Source: Anaerolineales bacterium
GTDB lineage: Bacteria; Chloroflexota; Anaerolineae; Anaerolineales; Villigracilaceae
Assembly (NCBI GenBank): GCA_020851785.1
Contig: JADZCC010000027.1
Span: 1 to 56,419, forward strand
DNA length: 56,419 nucleotides
Direction of reading: 5' to 3'
Positions 1-8,182 of this stretch are shown here, in pieces (position 1 is the first letter of the stretch; each line of letters begins with the position of its first letter). Position numbers and translations under genes: made by a program. The notes beneath the pieces are model-generated. The model worked only from the letters and a program-made list of their open reading frames with translations, searched no databases and had not been told where the DNA came from.

Positions 1-2
1 GC

Positions 3-227
3 ATGGCATACACATTAGATACAACCGTTGGTCAAATTTTGGACGACACGCACGCCGTGGAAATTTTGGAAAAGCACGTCCCCGGAATTTCAGGCAACCC
101 CATGCTGGCTCTGGCGCGTGGTATGACGTTAAAAGCCATTTTGGCCATGCCGCAGGCCAAGCAGGCCGGCATCACCGAAGAACGCGTGGAAAAAGTGCTG
201 GCGGAAATTAACGCGCTCAAAAAGTAG
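3..227 (+). CDS. Small alpha-helical protein, possibly the C-terminal part of a longer gene
   Basis: A 74-residue reading frame beginning at the window edge. The sequence is helical and hydrophilic, with a TVGQILDD start, a VLEKHVPG-like segment (here ILEKHVPGISGNP) and a charged tail ending in NALKK. Similar short helical domains occur alone or at the C-terminus of larger enzymes. I cannot name a reaction. The ATG lies two bases from the edge, so the protein may extend upstream and no ribosome binding site can be judged. The next promoter starts directly after its stop codon. Confidence 0.7.
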   Translation: MAYTLDTTVGQILDDTHAVEILEKHVPGISGNPMLALARGMTLKAILAMPQAKQAGITEERVEKVLAEINALKK

Positions 228-256
228 TTGCGTCAAAACTCCAACCTTGCTACAAT
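228..256 (+). promoter_or_regulatory. Sigma-70-type promoter for the 35-residue lysine-rich gene
   Basis: TTGCGT at 228-233, a 17-nt spacer and TACAAT at 251-256. The expected transcription start is near 263, giving a leader of about 60 nt before the ATG at 325. The -35 box begins right after the stop codon of the preceding gene. Confidence 0.6.
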
Positions 257-324
257 GGAAAGCGGAAAAGTTATTTTCCACGCCGCACAATCAGGCGCAT
301 CCTATTTGAAAAAAGGAGAATCCC

Positions 325-432
325 ATGGGCGACAAAGGCAGTAAAGATAAAGGCGGTAAGGAACAAAAGAAGAAACCGAAGCATACGCTGAAGGAGAAGA
401 AAAAAATCAAGCAGGAAAAGAAAAATAAATAG
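325..432 (+). CDS. 35-residue highly basic protein
   Basis: A very short gene encoding a protein that starts MGDKGSKDKGG and ends KKNK. About half the residues are lysine and there is no hydrophobic segment, so it should be soluble and may bind nucleic acid or ribosomes (inference only). Support for a real gene is unusually good for the size. A consensus-like promoter lies at 228-256, AAGGAG sits 6-7 nt before the ATG, and a strong hairpin terminator begins 10 nt after the stop. It is therefore a complete monocistronic unit. Function unknown. Confidence 0.75.
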   Translation: MGDKGSKDKGGKEQKKKPKHTLKEKKKIKQEKKNK

Positions 433-441
433 TTAAACTCA

Positions 442-487
442 ATTGCCCCGCAGAAGCCAACCGCAGTTTGGCGCTCTGTGGGGCAAT
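442..487 (+). terminator. Long hairpin terminator
   Basis: ATTGCCCCGCAG at 442-453 pairs with CTGTGGGGCAAT at 476-487, with one G-T pair. An inner GCCAA/TTGGC stem closes the loop, and GCTTTAAGC follows. It sits between the lysine-rich gene and the SGNH hydrolase. The U-run is short, so termination strength is uncertain. Confidence 0.6.
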
Positions 488-505
488 GCTTTAAGCGAGA
501 AGCCA

Positions 506-1330
506 ATGAAAAAAATAATCCTCATCCTGACGATCGTCATTTCAGCCTGTAGCGCCACGCCGACGATTATTGATTCGGAGCCAGTGACCGAGGCCGCGCC
601 GCAATCTATTACGCCGCCCACCGCGCTCCCGGCCGGGCCGGTGACTCTGGTGGCGCTGGGCGACAGCCTGACGCAAGGCGACGGCGACGATACCGGGAGC
701 GGCTATCCGGGCCGCTTGATTGCAATGGTCAATGAATTGCGCCCCGATTCAGACCTGACGAACTTTGGCCAATCCGGCTGGAATTCCGACGCGCTGATTA
801 ATGGCGATCAGGGATTGCCTTCTCAATTAGATCGCGCGGTGGCAGAGATTCAAATTGCCGTTTCAGAAGGGCGCGGCGCGGTGGCGCTGGTCTGGATCGG
901 GAGCAACGACCTGTGGTATTTGTATGAATATGGCGGCAATGTTGGCGACCCCAGCGAAGCGGCCGACCGCGAGCATTTTTCCACCAACCTGCAAACGATT
1001 CTCAGCCGTTTGCGGGAGGCCGGGGCGTTGGTCTTCATCGCCCTGCTGGACGATCAATCGCTGAGGCCCATTGCCGTAAAAGGCGAAGCCTTTCCTTCCA
1101 CTACAAAAGCGGAATTAAAACAGATGTCCGTTCAAGTTCAGCGCTATAACGAAATTATCGCCGAGCGGGCCGCTCAGAACGGCGCGGTGACTGTGGATTT
1201 TTATCATACGGAGATTTTCACCAACCCTGCAACTTTGTACGACGATGGCAACCATCCAAACCCGGCCGGGTACGACCTGATTGCGCAACTCTGGTTTGGC
1301 GCGCTTCGCCCGTTTTTGGCGAACCATTAG
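506..1330 (+). CDS. SGNH/GDSL-family esterase, lipoprotein
   Basis: Secreted hydrolase of the SGNH superfamily, predicted to cleave ester bonds of lipids or acylated polysaccharides outside the cell; the substrate is unknown. The start at ATG 506 gives a classic lipoprotein signal, MKKIILILTIVISAC, with lipobox ISAC; an upstream TTG at 443 lies inside the preceding hairpin and is rejected. A Pro/Ala/Thr-rich stalk follows. Block I is GDSLTQG with nucleophile Ser54, block III includes GSND, and block V is DGNHPNPAGY with the catalytic Asp and His. The 274 residues match single-domain family members. The next gene starts 18 nt after the stop, so co-transcription is plausible. Confidence 0.85.
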   Translation: MKKIILILTIVISACSATPTIIDSEPVTEAAPQSITPPTALPAGPVTLVALGDSLTQGDGDDTGSGYPGRLIAMVNELRPDSDLTNFGQSGWNSDALINGDQGLPSQLDRAVAEIQIAVSEGRGAVALVWIGSNDLWYLYEYGGNVGDPSEAADREHFSTNLQTILSRLREAGALVFIALLDDQSLRPIAVKGEAFPSTTKAELKQMSVQVQRYNEIIAERAAQNGAVTVDFYHTEIFTNPATLYDDGNHPNPAGYDLIAQLWFGALRPFLANH

Positions 1331-1348
1331 ACGAAGTAAAAAGGGAAT

Positions 1349-1996
1349 ATGAACGCGCCGTTTGTTTATGAATTAATCGGATATACCGGTTCGATCCTGG
1401 TGGCCGTCTCTTTGATGATGCGCTCGGTCTTTCGCCTGCGCGTCATCAATTTGATTGGCGCAATCTTCTTCACCGCGTATGGAATTTTGATTGCCGCCTG
1501 GCCGGTAGCCTTCCTCAACGGGTTGATTGTGCTGGTCAACGTCTATTATCTGCGGCAAATGTGGAACCATCAGGATTACTTCAAATTGATGGAAGTCAAT
1601 TATGACAGCCGATACTTGAAGAATTTTTTGGAGTTTTATAAAAAGGAAATCAGCGAATTTGTCCCCACGTATCGTTTTCAGCCCAGCCCCGGGCATTTGG
1701 TAGTTTTCGTTTTACGCAACATGCTTCCGGTGGGCGTGTTAATCGTCCGCGCGGAGGGCAAACAGGCGGAGATTTTTCTGGACTTTGTTATTCCGGGCTA
1801 TCGTGATTTCCGCGCCGGTAAATTTCTGTTTGAACGCAGTTTTGATTATTTCCGCGAGAAAGGCATTAAGCGCCTTGTTTCGGAGCCGGGCAACGCCGTG
1901 CACGAAGCCTACCTTAAGCGCATGGGCTTTCAGCTGGAAGACGGCATGTATTATCGCCTCGTCAGTACGGAAGTGTTGAAAGATAGAAATTTGTAA
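1349..1996 (+). CDS. Membrane protein: YgjV-like N-terminus fused to a GNAT-like C-terminus
   Basis: 215 residues. Residues 1-70 form about three membrane helices in the pattern of the YgjV inner-membrane family (YELIGYTGSILVAVSLMM, then INLIGAIFFTAYGILIAAW). Residues 80-210 are soluble and look like a GNAT acyltransferase fold, with a beta-strand core (GHLVVFVLRNMLPVGVLIV) and a C-terminal EPGNAVHEAYLKRMGFQ motif typical of the GNAT end. The acceptor is unknown. ATG 1349 is preceded by AAAAAGGGA. Distance suggests an operon with the SGNH hydrolase. Confidence 0.65.
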   Translation: MNAPFVYELIGYTGSILVAVSLMMRSVFRLRVINLIGAIFFTAYGILIAAWPVAFLNGLIVLVNVYYLRQMWNHQDYFKLMEVNYDSRYLKNFLEFYKKEISEFVPTYRFQPSPGHLVVFVLRNMLPVGVLIVRAEGKQAEIFLDFVIPGYRDFRAGKFLFERSFDYFREKGIKRLVSEPGNAVHEAYLKRMGFQLEDGMYYRLVSTEVLKDRNL

Positions 1997-2027
1997 ATTA
2001 GAGCCTGATATAAAAGTCTTTTTTTTT

Positions 2028-2062
2028 CTGTCGTTTCGACGAATGTAGCGAGGAGAAACCTT
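2028..2062. repeat. Degenerate copy of a TCATTTCGA-type dispersed repeat
   Basis: CTGTCGTTTCGACGAATG followed by AGCGAGGAGAAACC resembles the dispersed TGTCATTTCGAGC...GAGAAATCTT element whose full copy is at 38122-38205. It lies in the gap after the YgjV-GNAT gene. Similarity judged by eye only. Confidence 0.35.
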
Positions 2063-2071
2063 TTTTTGCTA

Positions 2072-2155
2072 GTGACCTGACAGTTTCTAAACTGGACGCG
2101 GAAAAATCATCTTTTTCCTCAAAAATGTCCGCGTTTTCAGCGTTTATCAGCGTCC
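2072..2155 (+). repeat. Dispersed repeat R, copy 1 (TGGACGCGGA...GCGTCC)
   Basis: One of three copies of an intergenic element; the others are at 4375-4490 and 34592-34700. It begins GACCTGACAGTTTCTAAAC, carries TGGACGCGGAAAA, then TCCGCGTTTTC, and ends ATCAGCGTCC. The two GC-rich blocks are near-complements, so the element can fold. The middle part differs between copies while the ends are conserved. Confidence 0.7.
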
Positions 2156-2172
2156 TATCAAAGCTTTGAAAA

Positions 2173-2823
2173 TTATGTCGGATAAAGTTCGTTTGGCGTG
2201 CCAACCTGCAAGGCATAGGCCGCCACGCCAAACGCCACCGCCACGTTGAACGAGCGTTTTTGTCCGCGCATGGGGATGTAGAGAATTTCGTCGCACAGTT
2301 TCAGCAGGCCCGGGTCCACGCCAGTCACTTCATTGCCAACGATTAAAACCGTCGGCGTCTGGCGGGTTGAAAAATCGGCGAGCGCCTGGGCGCGTTTGTC
2401 TTCCTCCAGCCCAACGATCCTCCAGCCTTCCACCCTTAACCCTTTGATTAATTTCACCGCGTCTTTGTGATACGACCAGGTGACGAACTCCTCCGCGCCG
2501 AGGGCGGTTTTTTGCACCGCATCCTGCTCCGGCGTGGGCGTAATGCCGCAGAGATAGGCATGGCTAAACCCAAACCCATCCGCCGAACGCAGGATCGAGC
2601 CAACGTTCCAGGCCGAGCGGACGTTATCCACCAGCACAACGAGATGATCCGCCTGCGCGGCGCGATTCTTCTCGATGCGTTCCGCGCCAATTTTTTTGGT
2701 CAGCGCCAGTTCGGTTTCTCCCAGACAATGCGGGCAACGAAGGCCAAAGCTATGACCCTGCGAAATGGGATAACGCAGGCCGCAGTTGGCGCAGATGCGA
2801 ACTTCAAAAGTTATGGTGGACAT
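2173..2823 (-). CDS. SpoU/TrmH-family RNA 2'-O-methyltransferase with zinc ribbon
   Basis: Predicted S-adenosylmethionine-dependent methyltransferase acting on the ribose 2'-OH of tRNA or rRNA. The start at ATG 2823 gives 216 residues. An N-terminal zinc ribbon uses Cys11, Cys14, Cys30 and Cys33 (CANC, then CPHC). The SPOUT knot follows. Motif 1 is DNVRSAWNVGSILRSADGFG with Asn67 and Arg69, motif 2 is VLIVGNEVTGV, and motif 3 is IPMRGQKRSFNVAVAFGVA. There is no Shine-Dalgarno, but a TATAAT box lies 6 nt before the ATG, suggesting a leaderless mRNA. An upstream in-frame start would run into the neighbouring gene's control region. Exact target base unknown. Confidence 0.85.
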   Translation of the reverse strand: MSTITFEVRICANCGLRYPISQGHSFGLRCPHCLGETELALTKKIGAERIEKNRAAQADHLVVLVDNVRSAWNVGSILRSADGFGFSHAYLCGITPTPEQDAVQKTALGAEEFVTWSYHKDAVKLIKGLRVEGWRIVGLEEDKRAQALADFSTRQTPTVLIVGNEVTGVDPGLLKLCDEILYIPMRGQKRSFNVAVAFGVAAYALQVGTPNELYPT

Positions 2824-2829
2824 GGCGCG

Positions 2830-2835
2830 ATTATA
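2830..2835 (-). promoter_or_regulatory. -10 box placed for leaderless translation of the SpoU gene
   Basis: TATAAT on the minus strand with only 6 nt between it and the ATG at 2823. Transcription would be expected to begin at or next to the start codon. Confidence 0.5.
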
Positions 2836-2893
2836 CCCATGAAGCTCGCGCTTGTTTTCAAGTAAAATAGGGCGGCTTGACTTCAAGGAAAAC

Positions 2894-4381
2894 ATGAAAC
2901 GCTACGACCAACTTACCCCTACTCGTTTTTGGGCCCTCTTGCTGGTGCTGATCTATCACGGCGCGGGCGGAATTTATTTAACCTATATCAACCACTTTCC
3001 CTTCTCGCCGATTTTGCATTCGGCGCCGACGGCGGTGAGTTATTTGTACGCGCTCTCCGGCTTTGTGATGTCTCTGGTTTATTACCGCCCCGGGCAGACC
3101 TTTGAACTCGTCAAATATTGGACGGCTCGCGTCGTGCGAATTTACCCGCTCTACATCCTCTCTTTTGCATTGGTTTGCTATTATTACCTCGAAGCCTTAA
3201 CGCGGATTAAGCCGCAAAAGATTTTAGTGAACATCTTCGTGCTTCAGGCCTGGTCGCCGCGCTACGCCCAGTCTTTTAATTATGCGTCCTGGTCCATGAC
3301 GGTTGAGTTTTTCTTTTATGCAGTCTTCCCGTTTTTTGTGTTGTGGGCCTATCGTCAGCCCGTGCGGCGGACTCTTTTAATTGCGCTGGCCTTTTGGGTC
3401 GTCACCCAAACCGTCAATTTCGTTTTGTGGATCGGTTATTTCCCCGCGCAGGAATTAACGCTGGTTTACAATCCCATCTTCCATTTGAGCACCTTCCTCC
3501 TCGGCGTGGCGGGCGGAATTTGGTTTGTGCAGGACGGCAAAAACCAGCGGGTGAATCAACGCGTCAATTTGACGATTCTGTTTACAACCCTCGCGCTGAT
3601 TTCCATTTACATCATTTTAAGCGCCGTGTATCCGCAACTCCCGCACGACCTGCAACCCATGTCCGGTTTGTTGGCGCCGTTTTTTGTCGTTTTTATTTCC
3701 GCGCTCGCGCTCGACCAAACGCGGCTTTCAAAAATCCTTTCCCAGCGCTGGCTGGTGGCCTTGGGTGAAACGGCCTTCGCGCTCTACATTTTGCACGTGC
3801 CGGTCATTTGGCTGTACGAGCGATTTTTAGAGAACTCCGGATGGGCGAATCCGGGACACGTCAAAGACGTAACCTACCTGCCGCTCATGATTACGGTTGG
3901 GCTGGTGGCCAACTATTACATTGATCCGCCGCTGAGGAAGTGGATGAAGAACCTCCTCGCCACAATCAGTTTTCCGCTTCTGCTCTTGGACTTGACGATT
4001 GCCGCCGCTTCCATTTTCATTTCCTTCGGCTTACGCTTTGAAGGTCGCGAATACCTTTCCTACCGCCCCATGGGCATTTTAATCTTTTGGTCGGGATTCT
4101 TTTTACGCCCCATCTTTTCCTATTTCTTCAAAACCCTGCATCCGGAAAGTTTATATCTGCCCCTCGCGCAACTTGCCAAACGTTTGTTTTTTTCTGTCGC
4201 CTGTGGGGGCGGAGTGGTGGCCGCTATTGTTTTTCTTGGCTATCGGTTGGGGTGGTTTATCAACTACCCGCGGAGCGTGTTCATCACCGATTTTCTGATT
4301 ATCTTCTCGCTCTCTTTCCTTGTGCGCTCTGCGTTTCGCGTTCTGAAAATTTATCAACCTAAAACCGCTCTAGTCGCCTGA
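2894..4381 (+). CDS. Acyltransferase-3 membrane protein with extra C-terminal membrane domain
   Basis: 495-residue integral membrane protein. Residues 1-350 follow the acyltransferase-3 family, which moves acyl groups onto exported sugars or lipids, with the conserved His of LIYHGAG in the first helix and SWSMTVEFFFYAVFP further on. Residues 355-495 add about four more helices that do not belong to that family. Their pattern (FISFGLRFEG, then LYLPLAQLAKRLF, then YPRSVFITDFLIIFSLSF) resembles the N-terminal membrane domain of CapD/PglF-type sugar dehydratases, but no catalytic Rossmann domain follows. ATG 2894 has AAGGA upstream. The last codons and the stop lie inside repeat R copy 2. Confidence 0.75.
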   Translation: MKRYDQLTPTRFWALLLVLIYHGAGGIYLTYINHFPFSPILHSAPTAVSYLYALSGFVMSLVYYRPGQTFELVKYWTARVVRIYPLYILSFALVCYYYLEALTRIKPQKILVNIFVLQAWSPRYAQSFNYASWSMTVEFFFYAVFPFFVLWAYRQPVRRTLLIALAFWVVTQTVNFVLWIGYFPAQELTLVYNPIFHLSTFLLGVAGGIWFVQDGKNQRVNQRVNLTILFTTLALISIYIILSAVYPQLPHDLQPMSGLLAPFFVVFISALALDQTRLSKILSQRWLVALGETAFALYILHVPVIWLYERFLENSGWANPGHVKDVTYLPLMITVGLVANYYIDPPLRKWMKNLLATISFPLLLLDLTIAAASIFISFGLRFEGREYLSYRPMGILIFWSGFFLRPIFSYFFKTLHPESLYLPLAQLAKRLFFSVACGGGVVAAIVFLGYRLGWFINYPRSVFITDFLIIFSLSFLVRSAFRVLKIYQPKTALVA

Positions 4382-4490
4382 CAGGTTCAAAATTGGACGC
4401 GGAAAAAAACCACCTTGGTCAATTGAAAACTTAGAGCTATCCGCGTTTTCCGCATAAATCTGCGTCCCAAAAGAAAAGTGTCAGGTGGCT
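4375..4490 (+). repeat. Dispersed repeat R, copy 2
   Basis: Begins GTCGCCTGACAGG, carries TTGGACGCGGAAAA, then ATCCGCGTTTTCCGC, ATAAATCTGCGTCCC and AAAAGAAAAGTGTCAGGTGGC. The outer ends GCCTGACA and TGTCAGGTGGC are complementary, so the whole element can close as a stem. It overlaps the stop codon of the acyltransferase and separates it from the ABC exporter. Confidence 0.75.
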
Positions 4491-4554
4491 AGAAATCGCT
4501 TAACTTTTTGATTTGCCAGCAGGGCCTTTGTGGTATGCTTGGAATTCCCGTGCC

Positions 4555-6378
4555 ATGAAAAATTTAATCCGCATTTCTGCTTTCCTCAAGCCCTACACCA
4601 GGCAGGTGATCTTAACCCTGCTGACGCTTTTGGCCCTGACAGGCCTCAACCTGCTTGTGCCGCGCATCATCCAATCCGTAGTGGACCTTGGACTGACGGC
4701 TGGCGACACGGCCTATCTGATTCGCGCCGCGCTGATTCTGTTGGGTGTGGGCTTGCTTTCCGCCGTGTTGGGCGTGTGGAATCGCTACCTTTCCGAGTGG
4801 GTGGCGGCCCGGGTGGGCTACGACCTCCGCAATCGCATGTACGACCACATCCAGTATCTGCCGTTCACTTATCACGATCATGCGCAATCCGGGCAGTTGA
4901 TTTCGCGTTGCATCGAAGACGTGCGCGCGATTGAGAAATTTGCCGGTTCTTCCATTGCCGAACTCGTCCGCTTTGTGTTTTTGAGCCTTGGCATCCTGGC
5001 GATGATGTTCTCGGTCAACGTGCGGCTGGCGCTGATCGCGCTCCTGCCGATGATTCCGCTGATTTGGATGACCGCCAGTTTTGGGACGAAGATTGGCAAA
5101 TTATTTTTTGACGTGGATCAGGCCGTGGGCGAAGTCTCCAACCGCTTGCAGGAGAACGTCACCGGCGTACAAGTGGTGCGAGCCTTTGCGCAGGAAGAAT
5201 ATGAGATTAAACGCTTTGAAGCGGCCAATCAAGACGTGTTTATTAAATGGATTTATGTAATTGACGAATGGGCGAAGATTATGCCGACCTCCAACTGGTT
5301 TACGACGCTGGGGACGATTTTGATCTTGTTCTTCGGCGGGCAAATGGCGATTGACGGCGTTCTGACCGTTGGGACGGTGGTCGCTTTCAACGCTTATATC
5401 TTGATGATGGCGGAACCGGCTCAGGCTTTGACCGGATTGGTGAACGCCGGCGGCGAAGCCGCGGCGGGCGCGCAACGGGTGTTTGAAATTCTCGACACGG
5501 AACCAGCCATCCGTTCCGGCCAGGCGGCGTTGAACGGATCCACATTAAATGGGGCGGTGGAGTTTAAAAACATCTCGTTGAAATATCAAGACGAAAGGAA
5601 GGCTTCGCTTTCAAAAATCAATTTGCAGGTCCAGCCTAACCAGGTCGTCGCGCTGATTGGAGCGACCGGCTCCGGCAAAACCTCTTTGGTCAATCTGATC
5701 CCGCGTTTTTATGATGTGACCGATGGCGCGCTGTTGGTGGATGGAAACGATGTGCGCGCGCTGGATTTGACTTCATTGCGCAGACAGATTGGCATTGTGC
5801 TACAGACTTCGCTTTTGTTTTCCGATACGATCAAAGCGAACATTGCCTATGGCCGACCGGATGCCAGCGACGCAGAAATTTTTGCCGCGGCTAAAGCGGC
5901 GCAGGCGCACGAATTTATTACAGGCTTTACGCACGGCTACGAAACGATTGTGGGCGAACGCGGCGTAACGCTTTCCGGCGGGCAACGCCAGCGCGTGGCA
6001 ATTGCGCGAGCCTTATTAATGAATCCGCGCATTTTGATTTTGGACGATTCGCTTTCGAGCGTGGATACGCAGACCGAGCAATTAATTCAGGCCGCGCTGG
6101 ATACGTTGATGGAAGGGCGCACCACTTTTGTGATCGCGCATCGGTTAAGCACCGTGCGCCGTGCGGATTTAATTCTGGTGATGGACAAAGGCCAAATTGT
6201 GGAGCAGGGCGCGCACGAGGAACTGCTGGCTAAAAACGGACTGTATAAGGAAATTCACGACCTGCAATTAACGCAGAGCGGCGCGTTTGTGGAAGAACGA
6301 CAGAATTATGAAAAGATTCCATTGGAGAAGCCCGCGCATGAGAATACGATGCTGGTGCGGAAATCCAATTCAGGTTAA
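4555..6378 (+). CDS. Heterodimeric ABC exporter subunit with degenerate Walker B
   Basis: 607-residue half-transporter of the multidrug/lipid exporter type. The N-terminal six-helix membrane domain (about residues 10-310) is followed by an ATPase domain. Walker A is GATGSGKTS at about 369, the signature LSGGQRQR at about 473, and the H-loop His at about 529. Walker B ends LDDS, with Asp498 where the catalytic Glu should be, as in the regulatory half of TM287/288- or BmrCD-type exporters. The next gene supplies the complementary half. ATG 4555 is chosen because the upstream TTG at 4513 would add residues overlapping the control region. Substrate unknown. Confidence 0.9.
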   Translation: MKNLIRISAFLKPYTRQVILTLLTLLALTGLNLLVPRIIQSVVDLGLTAGDTAYLIRAALILLGVGLLSAVLGVWNRYLSEWVAARVGYDLRNRMYDHIQYLPFTYHDHAQSGQLISRCIEDVRAIEKFAGSSIAELVRFVFLSLGILAMMFSVNVRLALIALLPMIPLIWMTASFGTKIGKLFFDVDQAVGEVSNRLQENVTGVQVVRAFAQEEYEIKRFEAANQDVFIKWIYVIDEWAKIMPTSNWFTTLGTILILFFGGQMAIDGVLTVGTVVAFNAYILMMAEPAQALTGLVNAGGEAAAGAQRVFEILDTEPAIRSGQAALNGSTLNGAVEFKNISLKYQDERKASLSKINLQVQPNQVVALIGATGSGKTSLVNLIPRFYDVTDGALLVDGNDVRALDLTSLRRQIGIVLQTSLLFSDTIKANIAYGRPDASDAEIFAAAKAAQAHEFITGFTHGYETIVGERGVTLSGGQRQRVAIARALLMNPRILILDDSLSSVDTQTEQLIQAALDTLMEGRTTFVIAHRLSTVRRADLILVMDKGQIVEQGAHEELLAKNGLYKEIHDLQLTQSGAFVEERQNYEKIPLEKPAHENTMLVRKSNSG

Positions 6379-6380
6379 CC

Positions 6381-8177
6381 ATGGCGACGAAAATTATTCC
6401 CCCCGCTTTTATTACCAAGGCCGAAGAAATTTATGACAAAAGTTACGACCCTAAAGTGGCGCGCGGCCTGTTGCGCTTTTTGAAACCGTATTATGGCAGG
6501 ACGCTGGGCGCGTTGGTTTTGATGATCATCGTCACGGCCGCGGCGGTTTCCGGCCCGTATTTTGTAAAGCTGGCCATTGACAACGGTATCACCGCCAGGA
6601 ACCCGACTGCACTGCGAAATAGCATGTTGGCGTATTTGGCCGTGTCCATCGTGCAGTTGGGCTTTAACTATTGGCGCGTGCGGATCATGTCGCGCGTGGG
6701 GCAACATATTTTGTACGACGTTCGCACTGCCATGTTCGCGCACCTGCAAAAACTCTCGCTCAGTTTTTACAATCGCTACAGCGTGGGGCGCGTGATTACG
6801 CGCGTGCTCAATGACGTGGGAACCCTCCGTGAGTTTGTCACTTGGGCGGTCTTGGCCATCGTCCGCAACTTGCTGGGCATCCTCGGCGTGGTGGTGGCCA
6901 TGCTGGCGTTGGATTTCAAGCTTTCTCTGCTGACGTTTGCCGTGCTTCCCTTTATGGTTTGGGCTACGCTGGCTTTTCGTAAACTTGCGCGTAAAAATTA
7001 CCGCAAGGTGCGTTCGGCAATTTCCTGGGCCAACTCTGTCCTTGCGGAAAATGTGAACGGCGTGCGCGTGGTGCAGGCCTTTTCGCGCCAGAACCACAAT
7101 TACAAAAATTTTAGCGAATATATCAACCGTTACTTTTTGGAAACCAGCCTGGACGCGGTTTGGGTCGCTTCTTTGTTTACGCCAGTGGTGGATGTGTTAG
7201 GCGCCTTGGCCACGGCTTTGGTGGTTTACATTGGCGGCACGGCCGTGCTGGGCGAATCGATCACGGCGGGCGTGTTGATCGCTTTTGTTTTATATATTGA
7301 CCGTTTCTTTGAGCCGATCCGTGATTTGAGCCGCCGCTTCGATACGCTTCAATCCACGATGGCGGGCGGCGAGCGCATCCTTGAATTGTTGGATACGCCG
7401 ATCGAAGTTCAGGACGCGGATCAGGCCGTCGAGATGAGTCCCATCCTCGGCGCGGTGCGTTTCGAAAACGTCGCCTTTCATTACTCCGACGACCCAACGC
7501 TGGTTCTCGATCAAATCAATCTGGAAGTTCAGCCGGGCGAAGTAATCGCTTTGGTGGGCGAGACGGGCGCGGGCAAGACGACCATTGTTAAGTTGCTGAC
7601 GCGCTTCCATGACCCCACGGCAGGTTGCGTGCGCGTGGACGGCGTGGATGTGCGGACGGTCACTCAGCGCTCCCTGCGCCGACAAATGGGCATGGTCCTT
7701 CAGGATTCGTTTTTATTCAATGGGAGCGTGAAGGATAATATTTTATTTGGCAAATTAAACGCGACCGACGCGGAGGTTGTTGCGGCGGCCAAGGCGGTGG
7801 GCGCGCACGACTTTATCGTCAATTTGAAGAACGGATATGAAACTTCGGTGGAAGAAGGCGGCGCGACTCTAAGCGTGGGCCAACGGCAATTGATTTCTTT
7901 TGCGCGCGCCCTGCTGGCCGACCCGCGCATTTTGATTTTGGATGAGGCGACCTCCTCGGTGGATACGCAAACCGAACACGCCATTCAAAAAGCGCTGGGC
8001 AAACTTTTGGAAGGGCGCACGTCTTTTGTGATCGCGCATCGTTTGTCCACAATTACGAATGCGAATCAGATTGTGGTGATTGACGGTGGGCGGATTGTAG
8101 AACACGGCAGACATGCGGAACTGCTGAATTTGCGCGGCCGCTATTATGAACTCTATAAAACAGGCTTTCAGGAGTGA
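6381..8177 (+). CDS. Heterodimeric ABC exporter subunit with catalytic Walker B
   Basis: 598-residue partner of the preceding half-transporter, starting 2 nt after its stop, so translation is probably coupled. The membrane domain spans roughly residues 30-330. Walker A is GETGAGKTT at about 393-401. The signature is LSVGQ at 497-501, differing from the canonical LSGGQ. Walker B ends LDEATSS with the catalytic Glu522 present. The missing Gly in this signature and the missing Glu in the partner would fall in the same composite ATP site, leaving one good and one degenerate site. Exports an unknown compound. Confidence 0.9.
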   Translation: MATKIIPPAFITKAEEIYDKSYDPKVARGLLRFLKPYYGRTLGALVLMIIVTAAAVSGPYFVKLAIDNGITARNPTALRNSMLAYLAVSIVQLGFNYWRVRIMSRVGQHILYDVRTAMFAHLQKLSLSFYNRYSVGRVITRVLNDVGTLREFVTWAVLAIVRNLLGILGVVVAMLALDFKLSLLTFAVLPFMVWATLAFRKLARKNYRKVRSAISWANSVLAENVNGVRVVQAFSRQNHNYKNFSEYINRYFLETSLDAVWVASLFTPVVDVLGALATALVVYIGGTAVLGESITAGVLIAFVLYIDRFFEPIRDLSRRFDTLQSTMAGGERILELLDTPIEVQDADQAVEMSPILGAVRFENVAFHYSDDPTLVLDQINLEVQPGEVIALVGETGAGKTTIVKLLTRFHDPTAGCVRVDGVDVRTVTQRSLRRQMGMVLQDSFLFNGSVKDNILFGKLNATDAEVVAAAKAVGAHDFIVNLKNGYETSVEEGGATLSVGQRQLISFARALLADPRILILDEATSSVDTQTEHAIQKALGKLLEGRTSFVIAHRLSTITNANQIVVIDGGRIVEHGRHAELLNLRGRYYELYKTGFQE

Positions 8178-8182
8178 GATCA

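Noticed and set aside
6375..7097. Long minus-strand frame of 240 codons
   Set aside because: Lies wholly inside the ABC exporter gene on the plus strand, is rich in His, Gln and Arg as expected for an antisense shadow, and matches no family.
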